This document shows, piece by piece, positions 26,847-35,131 of a stretch of DNA of 64,000 bases. The stretch's first letter is position 1. Each line of letters starts with the position of its first letter. The notes beneath the pieces are model-generated. The model was not told where the DNA came from. It saw only the letters and a list, made by a program, of their open reading frames with translations, and searched no databases. This DNA comes from Gottschalkiaceae bacterium SANA (GTDB lineage: Bacteria; Bacillota; Clostridia; Tissierellales; GPF-1), in the NCBI GenBank assembly GCA_036323355.1, contig AP028876.1:806001-870000 (forward strand). The letters are read 5' to 3'. The translations under genes and the position numbers were made by a program.

Positions 26847-27938
26847 CTATTTCTCCTTAGCAAAACTATCTTCCAACAGTTGCTCTGAATCTTTCAAAGG
26901 GATCTCAAGTAATTGTTTGACTCGAACTGCAGTTAGCCGCGTATTCTTAGAACTTTTTGTAATCCGTCCATTTTCAGAAATACATCGACCTTCCCAATCA
27001 CCTCGATTTGTACGAGACCAGTCAACATCATTGATTCTTTTTAGTTGCTTTTTCCAATTTTTTTTATTACTTTGGTAGAGATCTGCTCCGATTAACCCTA
27101 GCGCTTCGATAACAACACCATAAGAAATGATGGATGATGCTCTCGTGTTAAATGGTGTAGATTCCTTATTAATTACAGCTTTCCATTCAAAAACTGTATC
27201 CAATAAAAAATCCCAGTAGTTGATTATAAAGGTTTTGATTTTTGGATCCCCGGGGTCTTCTTTTCCAATTAATTTTTGATTTGCAGAATAAAGGTTACTC
27301 AACAAGAAAAGTTTGTTAGAATACTTAGGAAGAGAAGAATTCTCTTTCTCAGTTAATTTTTCGAGTTTTGTAGAATGCTGCAACAATTCTTTCGTTAAAA
27401 TTGCAATGGGATCACGTGAATCGTAAAGGATTCCAATGGAGCGGGAAGCATTCACAGCATGTTTGTTCAAATCTGAGAATAGTTGCTGGCTTCGTCGTAG
27501 TCCTTCATCATGAAAAAGAACTACAGAAATGGATTCTGTTTTCAAACTGGGATCCGCTTCTAATGCGGCTTCAATAGCATACTTTCGATGCTGGCCATCA
27601 TTTATGAGTAGTCTACTGTCCATTGAAATTTGAAGCAAACCAACATCGCTAAAGTTCTCTGTTGTGGCTGGTGTGAATTGCAAATCGCCATCAACCGAGG
27701 CCGTTAATGAAGAAAACACATAGTCTTTTCTATTATTTAAAATATAGTCAGCGATATCAGGGATTCTATTTTCGTTGATCGTACGTTGAGCCCGCAAATC
27801 AGGAGGAAGCTCTTTGATTTCTTCATTGAATATAAAAAGTTTGGGTAAGATTGCAAGGGGACACATGATTACATAGTAGTCTCTTCCAGCTTGTTCACCG
27901 CGGATTGCAGGAAATGAATAATTGAAATTTGATTCCAT
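26847..27938 (-). CDS. dndB: DndB, DGQHR-domain protein of the dnd operon
   Basis: 363 residues from ATG 27936-27938, which has AAGGAG 7 nt upstream; a further in-frame ATG at 27980 has no site. The DGQHR motif INDGQHRKYAI near 156-166 defines the family. DndB is not needed for the chemistry. In other hosts it limits modification frequency and acts as a transcriptional repressor of the dnd promoter. It is the first gene of the operon, next to the palindrome at 27982-27993. Confidence 0.9.
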   Translation of the reverse strand: MESNFNYSFPAIRGEQAGRDYYVIMCPLAILPKLFIFNEEIKELPPDLRAQRTINENRIPDIADYILNNRKDYVFSSLTASVDGDLQFTPATTENFSDVGLLQISMDSRLLINDGQHRKYAIEAALEADPSLKTESISVVLFHDEGLRRSQQLFSDLNKHAVNASRSIGILYDSRDPIAILTKELLQHSTKLEKLTEKENSSLPKYSNKLFLLSNLYSANQKLIGKEDPGDPKIKTFIINYWDFLLDTVFEWKAVINKESTPFNTRASSIISYGVVIEALGLIGADLYQSNKKNWKKQLKRINDVDWSRTNRGDWEGRCISENGRITKSSKNTRLTAVRVKQLLEIPLKDSEQLLEDSFAKEK

Positions 27939-27981
27939 GAAATACTCCTTACATACATAGGTTATACGTAAATCAGACATA

Positions 27982-28001
27982 TTACGTACGTAAATATTAT
28001 A
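27982..28001 (-). promoter_or_regulatory. dnd operon -10 box with adjoining 12-bp palindrome
   Basis: On the minus strand a perfect TATAAT (27996-28001) is followed 2 bp later by the perfect palindrome TTACGTACGTAA (27982-27993). The palindrome covers the expected transcription start. A related half, TTATACGTAAA, lies at 27962-27972. The -35 is weak. The arrangement fits a repressor operator, plausibly for DndB or for the HTH of DptF; neither is shown. Confidence 0.6.
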
Positions 28002-28066
28002 CTTGATTTTTGTGAAGAGTTCTAGGGATTTATGAAAGAAATAAAAACGTTTGTTCGGAGGTTGAA

Positions 28067-28669
28067 ATGAGTAAAGATTATTATAATAAAAACGCAGAAG
28101 ACTTTATCAAACGCACCGTGGAAGTGGATATGTCAGACATCTACGATTGGGTATTGGCTGGTGTTGAGGATGGCGGTCGGATTTTGGATGTGGGATTTGG
28201 TTCCGGGCGGGACAGCCTGTATTTTCTTGCCATGGGCTATGATGTAACATCCTTGGATTCTTCACAACGCTTTGTTGCCATTGGGCGGGAACTGCTTCCT
28301 GATGTGATGCTTTGTGATGTCTGCGAGATGGATTTCAGTGAAGAGTTTGATCTGGTATGGGCCAATGCGTCGCTCTTGCATCTGGATGAAGAAGGATTTG
28401 CTCTTGCAGTTGCTCGAATTGAAGAGAGCCTGGAAGAAGGCGGATGGTTCTATGTTTCCATGAAACTAGGAGACTTTGAAGGCATTCGCAATGGCAGATA
28501 CTTTAAGTACTATACGCAGGATACCTTGGTGGATGCTGTGACTGCAGCCAGTTCTTTGGTGCTGGTGGATTATATGGAAACAGAAGACAGCCGGGAAGCC
28601 CATGGGGGAGAATACTGGGCCAATGCCATATTTATTAAACCAAGCGAAGAAAATGAGGATTGGATGTAG
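28067..28669 (+). CDS. Class I SAM-dependent methyltransferase
   Basis: 200 residues. Motif I RILDVGFGSGRDSLYF near 38-53 binds SAM, the acidic residue after beta-2 is in VTSLDSS near 66, and the post-motif FDLVWANASLLHL lies near 100. The N-terminal DYYNKNAEDFI start is common in small TehB/UbiE-like enzymes acting on small molecules. TCGGAGG precedes the ATG. Base composition returns to that of the chromosome here, so the gene is probably outside the defence island. Substrate unknown. Confidence 0.85.
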   Translation: MSKDYYNKNAEDFIKRTVEVDMSDIYDWVLAGVEDGGRILDVGFGSGRDSLYFLAMGYDVTSLDSSQRFVAIGRELLPDVMLCDVCEMDFSEEFDLVWANASLLHLDEEGFALAVARIEESLEEGGWFYVSMKLGDFEGIRNGRYFKYYTQDTLVDAVTAASSLVLVDYMETEDSREAHGGEYWANAIFIKPSEENEDWM

Positions 28670-28705
28670 GTGGGTATAGCAAAGATGAAAGGAAAGAGGG
28701 GAAAT

Positions 28706-29246
28706 ATGTCAAAACGATTGGTGTTGATTACAGGGACAACAAGCGGACTGGGGTTGGAGACTACCAAGCAACTTGCCAAACTGGATGTTCACTTGGTTTT
28801 AGCTGCAAGAAATGGGTCCTTGCTGAAAAACAAGCCGAAGCTATGAGGCAGGAGAGCGGGAATCAACATATCGAAGTGATGTATTTGGATTTAAAGCCTA
28901 CTCCGCTTCAAAACTGGCACAGATTTGGATGACCATTTACTTGGCGGAGGAATTAAAACAGAATCATATTACCGTAAATGCGGTGCATCCGGGTCAGGTG
29001 GCAACAGGGATTTGGAAAGGCGACAGTTTCTTGATGAAACTGGTTGCACCCATTAATAAGAAGCGGTACGCGTCTCCAATGGATGCTTGTGCAACTTCGG
29101 TCTACTTGGCTAGTTCCAAACAGGTAGAAGGAATCACGGGGAAGTTGTTTGAAAAGGAAAATCAAGTGAAGATGAAAGCCTTGATGGCTTATACAGATAA
29201 TTTGATCGAAATCAATAAGGTGAAAGTTATTGATGTGAAACAATGA
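28706..29246 (+). pseudogene. Decayed short-chain dehydrogenase/reductase gene
   Basis: The ATG at 28706 opens with the SDR cofactor site LITGTTSGLGLETTKQL, but this frame stops at about 28845. Near 28810 a frameshift moves the homology to another frame (AEKQAEAMRQESGNQHIEVM), and just after LDLKP an internal deletion joins it directly to YSASKLAQIWMTIYLAEEL in a third frame. That YSASK segment contains the catalytic Tyr-x3-Lys, and the C-terminal half then runs to TGA at 29246. About 100 codons of the middle are missing. It resembles retinol-dehydrogenase-like SDRs and is non-functional as it stands. Confidence 0.85.
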
Positions 29247-29260
29247 TAGGTGTAGATATA

Positions 29261-29296
29261 AAAAATCCCGAGATATGAAGTCTCGGGATTTTTTTT
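29261..29296. terminator. Bidirectional terminator
   Basis: AATCCCGAGA / TCTCGGGATT stem with a TATGAAG loop. An A run on the left and a T run on the right make it usable from both strands. It lies between the SDR relic and a convergent small gene. Confidence 0.88.
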
Positions 29297-29326
29297 GCTT
29301 TTGTGCTATGGATTTATCGATTGTTT

Positions 29327-29620
29327 TTAAACAGTGTATGGGTACGTTGCAAGTTTAAAGCAGAAGTCGTCTAGTTGCTTGTTTGCTTCTGAATACTGAT
29401 CCGCTTGTTCTGCTTCAACGATTTCGTTATATTGTTCTTCCAGAACGGGCATATCGCATGCGGGGATTTCTCTTTCCGGCATGGTGTTCAAATATGCTTC
29501 GAATTCCAAAGGTTGTGATTCAGTTATAACTGCAGGTGCAGTCTCTAATCCAAAGATTTGTGGGGCAGTCACCAGACAGATCATGATTGCTGCTAATACC
29601 AAAATAAGATTTTTTTTCAT
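29327..29620 (-). CDS. Small secreted protein of unknown function
   Basis: 97 residues with a signal peptide of about 24 residues (MKKNLILVLAAIMI...FGLETA). The mature part is about 73 residues, acidic, with two cysteines and a helical EQYNEIVEAEQAD segment. TAGGAGGAAATATAA precedes the ATG. It is a monocistronic unit ending at a bidirectional terminator. I do not recognise the family. Confidence 0.7.
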   Translation of the reverse strand: MKKNLILVLAAIMICLVTAPQIFGLETAPAVITESQPLEFEAYLNTMPEREIPACDMPVLEEQYNEIVEAEQADQYSEANKQLDDFCFKLATYPYTV

Positions 29621-29729
29621 TTATATTTCCTCCTATTTAAAGAGCCAAGTTTATTGTGTTTTTTTCTTCAAGTGCAGTATACCCGATGAAATAGGAAAAA
29701 TGTAAGTTGTTAAGGAAACTTAAAAATAT

Positions 29730-29805
29730 AAAGCGTTTTCCTACGTATTTAATTTATAATGCAACAGGAAAACGTTTTTATAAACAAATGTGCAAACGTT
29801 TTGCA
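29730..29805 (+). promoter_or_regulatory. Cluster of three LacI-family-like operator boxes with a -10
   Basis: AAAGCGTTTT (29730-29739), AAAACGTTTT (29769-29778, a perfect 10-bp palindrome) and TGCAAACGTTTTGCA (29791-29805) share the AACGTT core of PurR/RbsR/CcpA-type sites. A TATAAT at 29755-29760 lies between the first and second boxes. The cluster is 60-130 bp upstream of the nucleoside hydrolase start. No LacI-type gene is nearby, so the regulator would act in trans. Confidence 0.6.
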
Positions 29806-29863
29806 TGATTGAGAAGAATCAAGTATGATAGGGAAGCAGAATATGTATAGGGGAGAATGGGAA

Positions 29864-30799
29864 ATGAGACGATTTATTATTGATACGGATCCAGGGATTG
29901 ACGATGCCTTTGCCATTGGGCTGATGATGCAATCGGATGTGGAAATTTTAGGAATTACAACGGTGTCTGGGAATAATGGGATTGATTCGGTGACGGTTAA
30001 TGCCTTACGCCTGGTGAATTTTTTTGATCGACCCGAGATTAACGTGTATGAAGGTGCAGGTAAACCGATTTTGCGGAAATCGGGGACATCTGACGGCTGT
30101 CATGGAACGGATGGCATGGGCGGTACCTATTTGCCTGTGGGAGATGCCAAGGTTGATCAGAAAGGCGCGGTAGATTATTTGGTCGAGACCCTTAGGGCTT
30201 CGGATGGAGAAATAGAAATTTTGGCATTGGGTCCCTTGACCAATCTGGCGCTTGCCATTCAAAAGGCGCCGGAGGCTATGGAAAAGATAAAAATGATTCA
30301 TTCCATGGGGGGCGGTGTGAACCACGGCAACATTACACCCTTTGCGGAATTTAATTATTGGGTGGATCCGGAAGCGACACAAGTCGTATTCGACTTTGGC
30401 ATTCCTATACGTATGGTGGGATTGAATGTAACGGAGCAATGCATTATTTCCCCGGAAGAATTTGAGCTTTTAAATGAGAAGGGCGATCGAATTTCTGAAC
30501 TCTATTATAAGATGCAACAGCATTATTCGGATCACTATAAGAAGAGAAATGGAATCGATGGAGCTATCATCCATGATCTTGTAACAGCGGCAGCGATCTT
30601 TGACGAGTCTATCGTTACATTTGAAAGGCAGGATGTGCGAGTGGAAACAGAAGGCGAGAAGCGTGGAGCAACCCTGATAGAGCCGGGGAATGGGAAACCG
30701 GTGGAGCTTGGTATAGGTGTGGATGTAGAGAAATATAAAGCTTATGTGTTTGAGCATTTATTTGGAATCAGTGAAGCGGAGCTCAAAGAACTTTTATAA
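29864..30799 (+). CDS. Inosine-uridine preferring nucleoside hydrolase
   Basis: 311 residues from ATG 29864, with GGGGAG 8 nt upstream. The calcium-binding hallmark DTDPGIDDA is at about 6-14, LGPLTNLAL near 119-127, and EFNYWVDPEA near 160-170. The enzyme cleaves the N-glycosidic bond of ribonucleosides to base and ribose in nucleoside salvage. It is a single-gene unit with a strong terminator, and probably under repression or catabolite control through the boxes upstream. Exact nucleoside preference cannot be read from sequence. Confidence 0.9.
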   Translation: MRRFIIDTDPGIDDAFAIGLMMQSDVEILGITTVSGNNGIDSVTVNALRLVNFFDRPEINVYEGAGKPILRKSGTSDGCHGTDGMGGTYLPVGDAKVDQKGAVDYLVETLRASDGEIEILALGPLTNLALAIQKAPEAMEKIKMIHSMGGGVNHGNITPFAEFNYWVDPEATQVVFDFGIPIRMVGLNVTEQCIISPEEFELLNEKGDRISELYYKMQQHYSDHYKKRNGIDGAIIHDLVTAAAIFDESIVTFERQDVRVETEGEKRGATLIEPGNGKPVELGIGVDVEKYKAYVFEHLFGISEAELKELL

Positions 30800-30804
30800 A
30801 GTAA

Positions 30805-30847
30805 GAAAACAGCATGTGAGATTTCCTCACATGCTGTTTTCGCTTTT
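30805..30847. terminator. Bidirectional terminator
   Basis: GAAAACAGCATGTGAG / CTCACATGCTGTTTTC is a 16-bp perfect stem with an ATTTC loop, followed by GCTTTTT. It lies between convergent genes. Confidence 0.88.
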
Positions 30848-30873
30848 TCATTTACTTATGGTAAACGATGAAA

Positions 30874-32430
30874 CTATCGGAATGAAGGTGGAGCAGTTCT
30901 TGGTGCTGTTAGGTAAATGACATCACTGCCTGTGAAGGCAACGCCATCGAGATCTCTACCGATAATCGTCAGTTCCATGATGCATTCAAGATCAGGTTCA
31001 ATCAACGAAAGCACATCTTCCATAGAGAACATTAAGATAAGGTCGCAATACCCATCACCTTGATGTGGTCCATGGCTTGGAGACATATCCATATAAGCCC
31101 AACGCAGTGGTTCGATTTCCATATCTTTTCCATTCATGGTTAATCGAATCGTTGGTTCATCGATACATTTAACGTTAAATTCTTCACTTCCAAGAATGGA
31201 TATATCAAGCATACCCATCGGTTTTGGACAGACAACATTCTTGATGGTACCTGGTCGAATGTCGATGTCAATTTCGGTTACGACTGGAGGTGGTGAAACC
31301 TTTTGAAGGGTTAGCAGCGCCCAGGTGGTTGATAGGATTGAGTTGGTTTCATAATCATATCTAGTTTGTGGCCAAGAGTTATTAGCCAGTTGTTCATCCA
31401 AGAGCACGTCGGACACCTCGTCAAACCAATCAACTGGATTGCCGTCGACAGTCAGGATGTCAATCCCATAGGATTCAAGACCTTTCATCATTGTGAAAGT
31501 AGCTTGATAGTTTGATGGACTACCTCTCCACCCAGGATCTTGGTTAGCTACATTCCAATAATCTTCGATGAAGCCAATGGCTGCCTCGACTCTTGGATCA
31601 TTCGGTGCGTATCCAAGGTAGGCCATTTGTTGCAACAGGTTCCCGGTTTTTAATATGTTGTACCAAGACCCTGGACCTATATATCCTGATCCGCCGTTCG
31701 CATCATTTTGGATGTAATTAACCCAGAGATCCAATTCCTCTTTGACAAACGTTGGAACAGTACAGTTGAACCCATAATCGGAATGCTCAGCGAAAGCCAG
31801 CCCCATTACAACGTATCCTGAAATGGAGTTGTCGCTTCTGCTCGAATTATTATTCAGAGCAGTGTAGGTCCATCCGCCTCTAAATTTGCTAGTGGGATCG
31901 GTTTGACCATATGCAAGGTAGTCAACAACGTCTTGTGCGACGTCGCCGTAGGTTTCTCCCGTAAGTGGTCCAGTGACAACGAGACGATCTGGAGTGCTTG
32001 AGGCAATAATTGCCATCAGGGCAATGCTGGTTGTGTAGGTTTCATAGCCACCGAGTGCAAAAACAACCCCATTGCCGTTTCCGTTGGAATCTGGATCCCC
32101 AGCAGTCTGCAGTCCGATAGGGGTGCTTACAGCATGTGCAAATAAGTAGTCGAGACCATTTTCGACATTTTCTTTAAATGGATAGTCAACATGAAACGGT
32201 GTGCCAAATTCTGGATCATTCAAGGCATGGGTTTCAAATTTCAGCAGTGCAAGACCGGTTCGGGCAATATCATCGCCCCAGGAACCATTTTCATGTTGCG
32301 AATCGGCCAGCCATTCCATACCGAGGTAGGTTTGTTCTGCGATCACTTCTGGTGTTGCAGCAAAAGCAGCACCTGTAAACGCTAGTGAAATCATGATCAA
32401 TAGCGCTACAATTTTTCTAAAAGCTTTCAT
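30874..32430 (-). CDS. Secreted protein with prenyltransferase/squalene-oxidase-type repeats
   Basis: 518 residues. Signal peptide about 1-24 (MKAFRKI...GAAFAATP). Residues about 30-375 contain repeated alpha-hairpin units with the Q-x-x-x-G-x-W hallmark of terpenoid-toroid repeats: SQHENGSWGDD, QDPGWRGSP and LANNSWPQTRY. The C-terminal about 130 residues begin DIDIRPGTIKNVVCPKPMG and continue with FNVKCIDEPTIRL and FTGSDVIYL. That is the pattern of a beta-rich domain often found at the C-terminus of secreted bacterial proteins (IDIKPGS...SINP type). It is probably a binding or scaffold protein, not a cyclase, since export is clear. TAAAGGAGGAAACA is the ribosome site. A long structured leader precedes it. 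Confidence 0.8.
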   Translation of the reverse strand: MKAFRKIVALLIMISLAFTGAAFAATPEVIAEQTYLGMEWLADSQHENGSWGDDIARTGLALLKFETHALNDPEFGTPFHVDYPFKENVENGLDYLFAHAVSTPIGLQTAGDPDSNGNGNGVVFALGGYETYTTSIALMAIIASSTPDRLVVTGPLTGETYGDVAQDVVDYLAYGQTDPTSKFRGGWTYTALNNNSSRSDNSISGYVVMGLAFAEHSDYGFNCTVPTFVKEELDLWVNYIQNDANGGSGYIGPGSWYNILKTGNLLQQMAYLGYAPNDPRVEAAIGFIEDYWNVANQDPGWRGSPSNYQATFTMMKGLESYGIDILTVDGNPVDWFDEVSDVLLDEQLANNSWPQTRYDYETNSILSTTWALLTLQKVSPPPVVTEIDIDIRPGTIKNVVCPKPMGMLDISILGSEEFNVKCIDEPTIRLTMNGKDMEIEPLRWAYMDMSPSHGPHQGDGYCDLILMFSMEDVLSLIEPDLECIMELTIIGRDLDGVAFTGSDVIYLTAPRTAPPSFR

Positions 32431-32549
32431 TGTTTCCTCCTTTAGATTTTTTTGAGGTTAGGTTGCAGTGAAATGTTTTTCTATGAATCATCTCCTTTTG
32501 GTGTAGTTTTCTGTGCGATCATTGTGTTTAGCAAGTTTCTACAAAACAC

Positions 32550-32693
32550 AAAAAGACTCCCATGGAAGTGGAAGTCAGCATTCTTAACACCATAACTAAT
32601 CGTTATCCGCAAACTGCGTACAACGATTTTTCATAAGGGTATTCGCTTCAAGAATGATAAACTGACAAAAAAATGCCAGATGAGTTGACTTCC
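32550..32693 (-). ncRNA. Candidate attenuator/riboswitch-like leader RNA
   Basis: Read on the minus strand. Stem P1 pairs CATTCTT (32650-32656) with AAGAATG (32579-32585), P2 pairs AATCGTT (32622-32628) with AACGATT (32598-32604), and P3 is CGCA/TGCG (32608-32618). A terminator hairpin GACTTCC/GGGAGTC with five T follows at 32550-32576. The left terminator arm can instead pair over 8 bp with GGAAGTCA at 32686-32693. That is the terminator/antiterminator layout of a transcription attenuator, 120 nt before the gene at 30874-32430. I could not match it to a known riboswitch class. Confidence 0.55.
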
Positions 32694-32983
32694 TTGCTTC
32701 CTCTTTGATGTTCGTCCGCTATATGTATACCCGACAAAAAATGAAAACGGTATCTGAATCAATTATTTAAGTAAATAAAATACGAAATAAACCCATATTT
32801 TTCAATAATAATTACCGTATGCAGTAAAACACACACTTTGTTTACATACGTTTTGTGGTAATTGTATAGAAACGCGAGCGAGTTAACTTGAACAATGGAA
32901 ATATGAATGTCTGAATTTGTAAGAAGTAGTCTTTTTCATGAAAATACGTTTAAGATGCAAAAAAAGTAGAAACTTATTAGTCG

Positions 32984-33499
32984 CTACTTTTTTTTACGTT
33001 CATATGAGATTGTTTTGTCGTTCCTTTTTATTTCCTTCATTTGATTTTTTTCGAGGATCTTGCGGGAAGGTTGATTGACCAGCAGACATGTGGCACGAAT
33101 GCTCTTAACTTCCGGCTGTTGAAGTGCCCATTGTATCAAGGCCTGGAGGGCTTCTGAGCCAAAGCCTTGGCTCTGTTTGGACTCGACCAACCCATAACCA
33201 ATCTCCACGGTACCCGAACTGTCAGGGGGGCCTTGGAAGCCGATGTCGCCTATAACGGTCTGGGTGTCGCGTTTGACAATCATCCAGATCTCGAAGCCGC
33301 TGGGGTGTTCCTGCGATTCAAGGATCTGATCCGCAACGGGCAGGATATCCAGGGTGTCTTTTCTTGGCCAATGGGGATCTTTTTCTATGCTAGTTCCCAG
33401 ATGCGGGATTTCTTCTCCAATAATTACTGATCGAACCTGCTCGTGGCTCATGGGAATTAATAGGAGTCTTTTTGTGGTTAAGGGTTCTACATACATCAT
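32984..33499 (-). CDS. GNAT family N-acetyltransferase (RimJ/RimL-like)
   Basis: 171 residues. It opens with the LTTKRLLLIP strand of RimJ/RimL-type GNATs. VIGDIGFQGPP, VEIGYGLVESKQSQGFGSEALQALI (acetyl-CoA pyrophosphate loop Q-x-x-G-x-G/A near 111-117), and IRATCLLVNQPSRKILEKNQM in the C-terminal half complete the fold. It probably acetylates a protein N-terminus or a small amine; substrate unknown. AGGAAGTGAA lies before the ATG. The 550 bp upstream of the adjacent secreted-protein gene separates the two. Confidence 0.87.
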   Translation of the reverse strand: MMYVEPLTTKRLLLIPMSHEQVRSVIIGEEIPHLGTSIEKDPHWPRKDTLDILPVADQILESQEHPSGFEIWMIVKRDTQTVIGDIGFQGPPDSSGTVEIGYGLVESKQSQGFGSEALQALIQWALQQPEVKSIRATCLLVNQPSRKILEKNQMKEIKRNDKTISYERKKK

Positions 33500-33561
33500 T
33501 TCACTTCCTTTTTCGACCTATTCTTTTTGTACCCAAATTAGGTCGAAACCGGAGTCTGAAT

Positions 33562-33837
33562 CTAAAATCGGAAAAGAAAAGTGATGAAAAGTAGGTTGAC
33601 TAGAAGGAGAGCGGGAACTCCGTATTTGAAGCGTGGTTTCTTTGTTTTATGATGAAATACTTTCATTCCAGAAAAGAGGCCGATGGCGCCGCCAAGGAAT
33701 CCGAGAAGAAAAAGGCTTCCTTCAGGAATTCGCCATTGATTTTTAATTGCTTTTCGCTTGTCAATGCCCATGGCGAAAAAGCTTAAAAGATTGAGGAGTA
33801 TGATATAGCTGATAATCAATTGTGTAAGTGGTTTCAT
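33562..33837 (-). CDS. DUF1294 small membrane protein
   Basis: 91 residues with three hydrophobic segments. The family signature is clear: MGIDKRKAIKNQWRIPE near 23-39, then LGFLGGAIGLFSGMKVFHHKTKKPRF near 45-70. DUF1294 proteins are inner-membrane proteins of unknown role. The gene stands alone, divergent from the patB-like gene. Confidence 0.88.
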   Translation of the reverse strand: MKPLTQLIISYIILLNLLSFFAMGIDKRKAIKNQWRIPEGSLFLLGFLGGAIGLFSGMKVFHHKTKKPRFKYGVPALLLVNLLFITFLFRF

Positions 33838-33956
33838 GGCTTGTCCTTTTGTTTTCTTTTAGTATATCAAGAAAAGGATGAAGGCATTCGCTTGACGTGC
33901 CTTTTTTTTTGAATTTGTGATAAAATGGAAAGCAGAGAATACGAGGAGGAATTGAC

Positions 33957-35129
33957 ATGAATCGCTTGGACAGAGTAGTAGATCGTAAAGGGACAAATTC
34001 AGTAAAACTTACACATATGAAGAAACATTTTGGACGTGAAGATGTGATCCCCATGTGGGTTGCAGATATGGATTTTGAGTGCTCCGATGCCATGAAGGCT
34101 GCGGCTCATTTGGTTGCGGACTGGAATCTTTACGGGTATGCAGACCGAGAAACAGACTATTTCGAAGCGGTGCAGTCATGGCTTGATCGTCGATTCGATT
34201 GGAAGGTTAAAGCGGAGTGGATTGCCCATTCACCAGGCTGTGTGACTGCAATCTCCATTGCGATTCATGAGTTTACAAAAGAGGGAGACGGAATCATTAT
34301 TCAAGAGCCAGTGTATTATCCATTTCGCATGCAGGTAGAGATGAATAATCGGAAATTGTTGAACAATGTTTTGCTTGAAAATGAGGGTCATTATGAGATT
34401 GATTTCGAGGATCTTCGGGTAAAGGCGAAAGAAGCGAAGATGATGATTTTCTGTTCGCCTCACAATCCGGTTGGTCGTGTTTGGACGGCAGAGGAATTGA
34501 CCAAGGTGCAAACCATTTGTTTGGAAGAAGATGTCTTGATGGTTTCGGATGAAATCCATTTCGATTTGGTTCGACCGGGCATGACTCATACCATTGCGGC
34601 AACCTTAAGTGAGGCGTTCGCTAATAATACAATTACACTTACGGCACCATCAAAGTCATTTAATATGGCGGGCCAGCAAATTTCAAATATCATTATTTCG
34701 AATCCAGAATTAATGAAGCGATATGAAATCCAACGAGAAACCATGGGCATCCACAAGCCCAACAACTTGGGGATTCAACTAGCAAAAGCGGCATACAATG
34801 ACAGTGAAGCTTGGTTGGACCAAGTCATTTCCTATATCTTTGAAAATTTTACGTTCGTTAAGAATTTTGTGGATGAGCGTTTGCCTGGTGTGGAGTTCCA
34901 AATCCCTGAGGGAACTTATCTGGGATGGCTTGATTTTCGAGCGTGGAATTTTAGTGATGCAAAGCTACAGGATTTTGTATACAACAAGGCCAAGGTAGGC
35001 ATCAATCCAGGGTATAAATTTGGTAAGGGAGGAAGCGGGTATATGAGAATCAATGTCGCGACTTCTCGAGAAACGCTGCGCAAGGCAATGGAGCAAATCG
35101 AAGCAGCTTATCAAGAAATGGAGGCGTAA
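33957..35129 (+). CDS. patB: PatB/MalY-type pyridoxal-phosphate C-S lyase
   Basis: 390-residue class I/II aminotransferase-fold enzyme. The N-terminal MWVADMDFE motif near 33-41 is typical of MalY/PatB. The PLP lysine is in TAPSKSFNMAGQQ near 231-243, and FCSPHNPVGRVW lies near 164. Such enzymes cleave cystathionine or cysteine conjugates to thiol, pyruvate and ammonia. GAGGAGGAATTGAC precedes the ATG. The next gene starts 2 bp after its stop, so they form an operon. Confidence 0.88.
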   Translation: MNRLDRVVDRKGTNSVKLTHMKKHFGREDVIPMWVADMDFECSDAMKAAAHLVADWNLYGYADRETDYFEAVQSWLDRRFDWKVKAEWIAHSPGCVTAISIAIHEFTKEGDGIIIQEPVYYPFRMQVEMNNRKLLNNVLLENEGHYEIDFEDLRVKAKEAKMMIFCSPHNPVGRVWTAEELTKVQTICLEEDVLMVSDEIHFDLVRPGMTHTIAATLSEAFANNTITLTAPSKSFNMAGQQISNIIISNPELMKRYEIQRETMGIHKPNNLGIQLAKAAYNDSEAWLDQVISYIFENFTFVKNFVDERLPGVEFQIPEGTYLGWLDFRAWNFSDAKLQDFVYNKAKVGINPGYKFGKGGSGYMRINVATSRETLRKAMEQIEAAYQEMEA

Positions 35130-35131
35130 TC

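Noticed and set aside
27960-28066. Search for a direct repeat matching the left side of the island
   Set aside because: No convincing repeat shared with 12600-13160, so no attachment site is claimed.
32700-32983. AT-rich gap upstream of the candidate leader RNA
   Set aside because: No coding frame, tRNA-like fold or clear promoter could be supported there.
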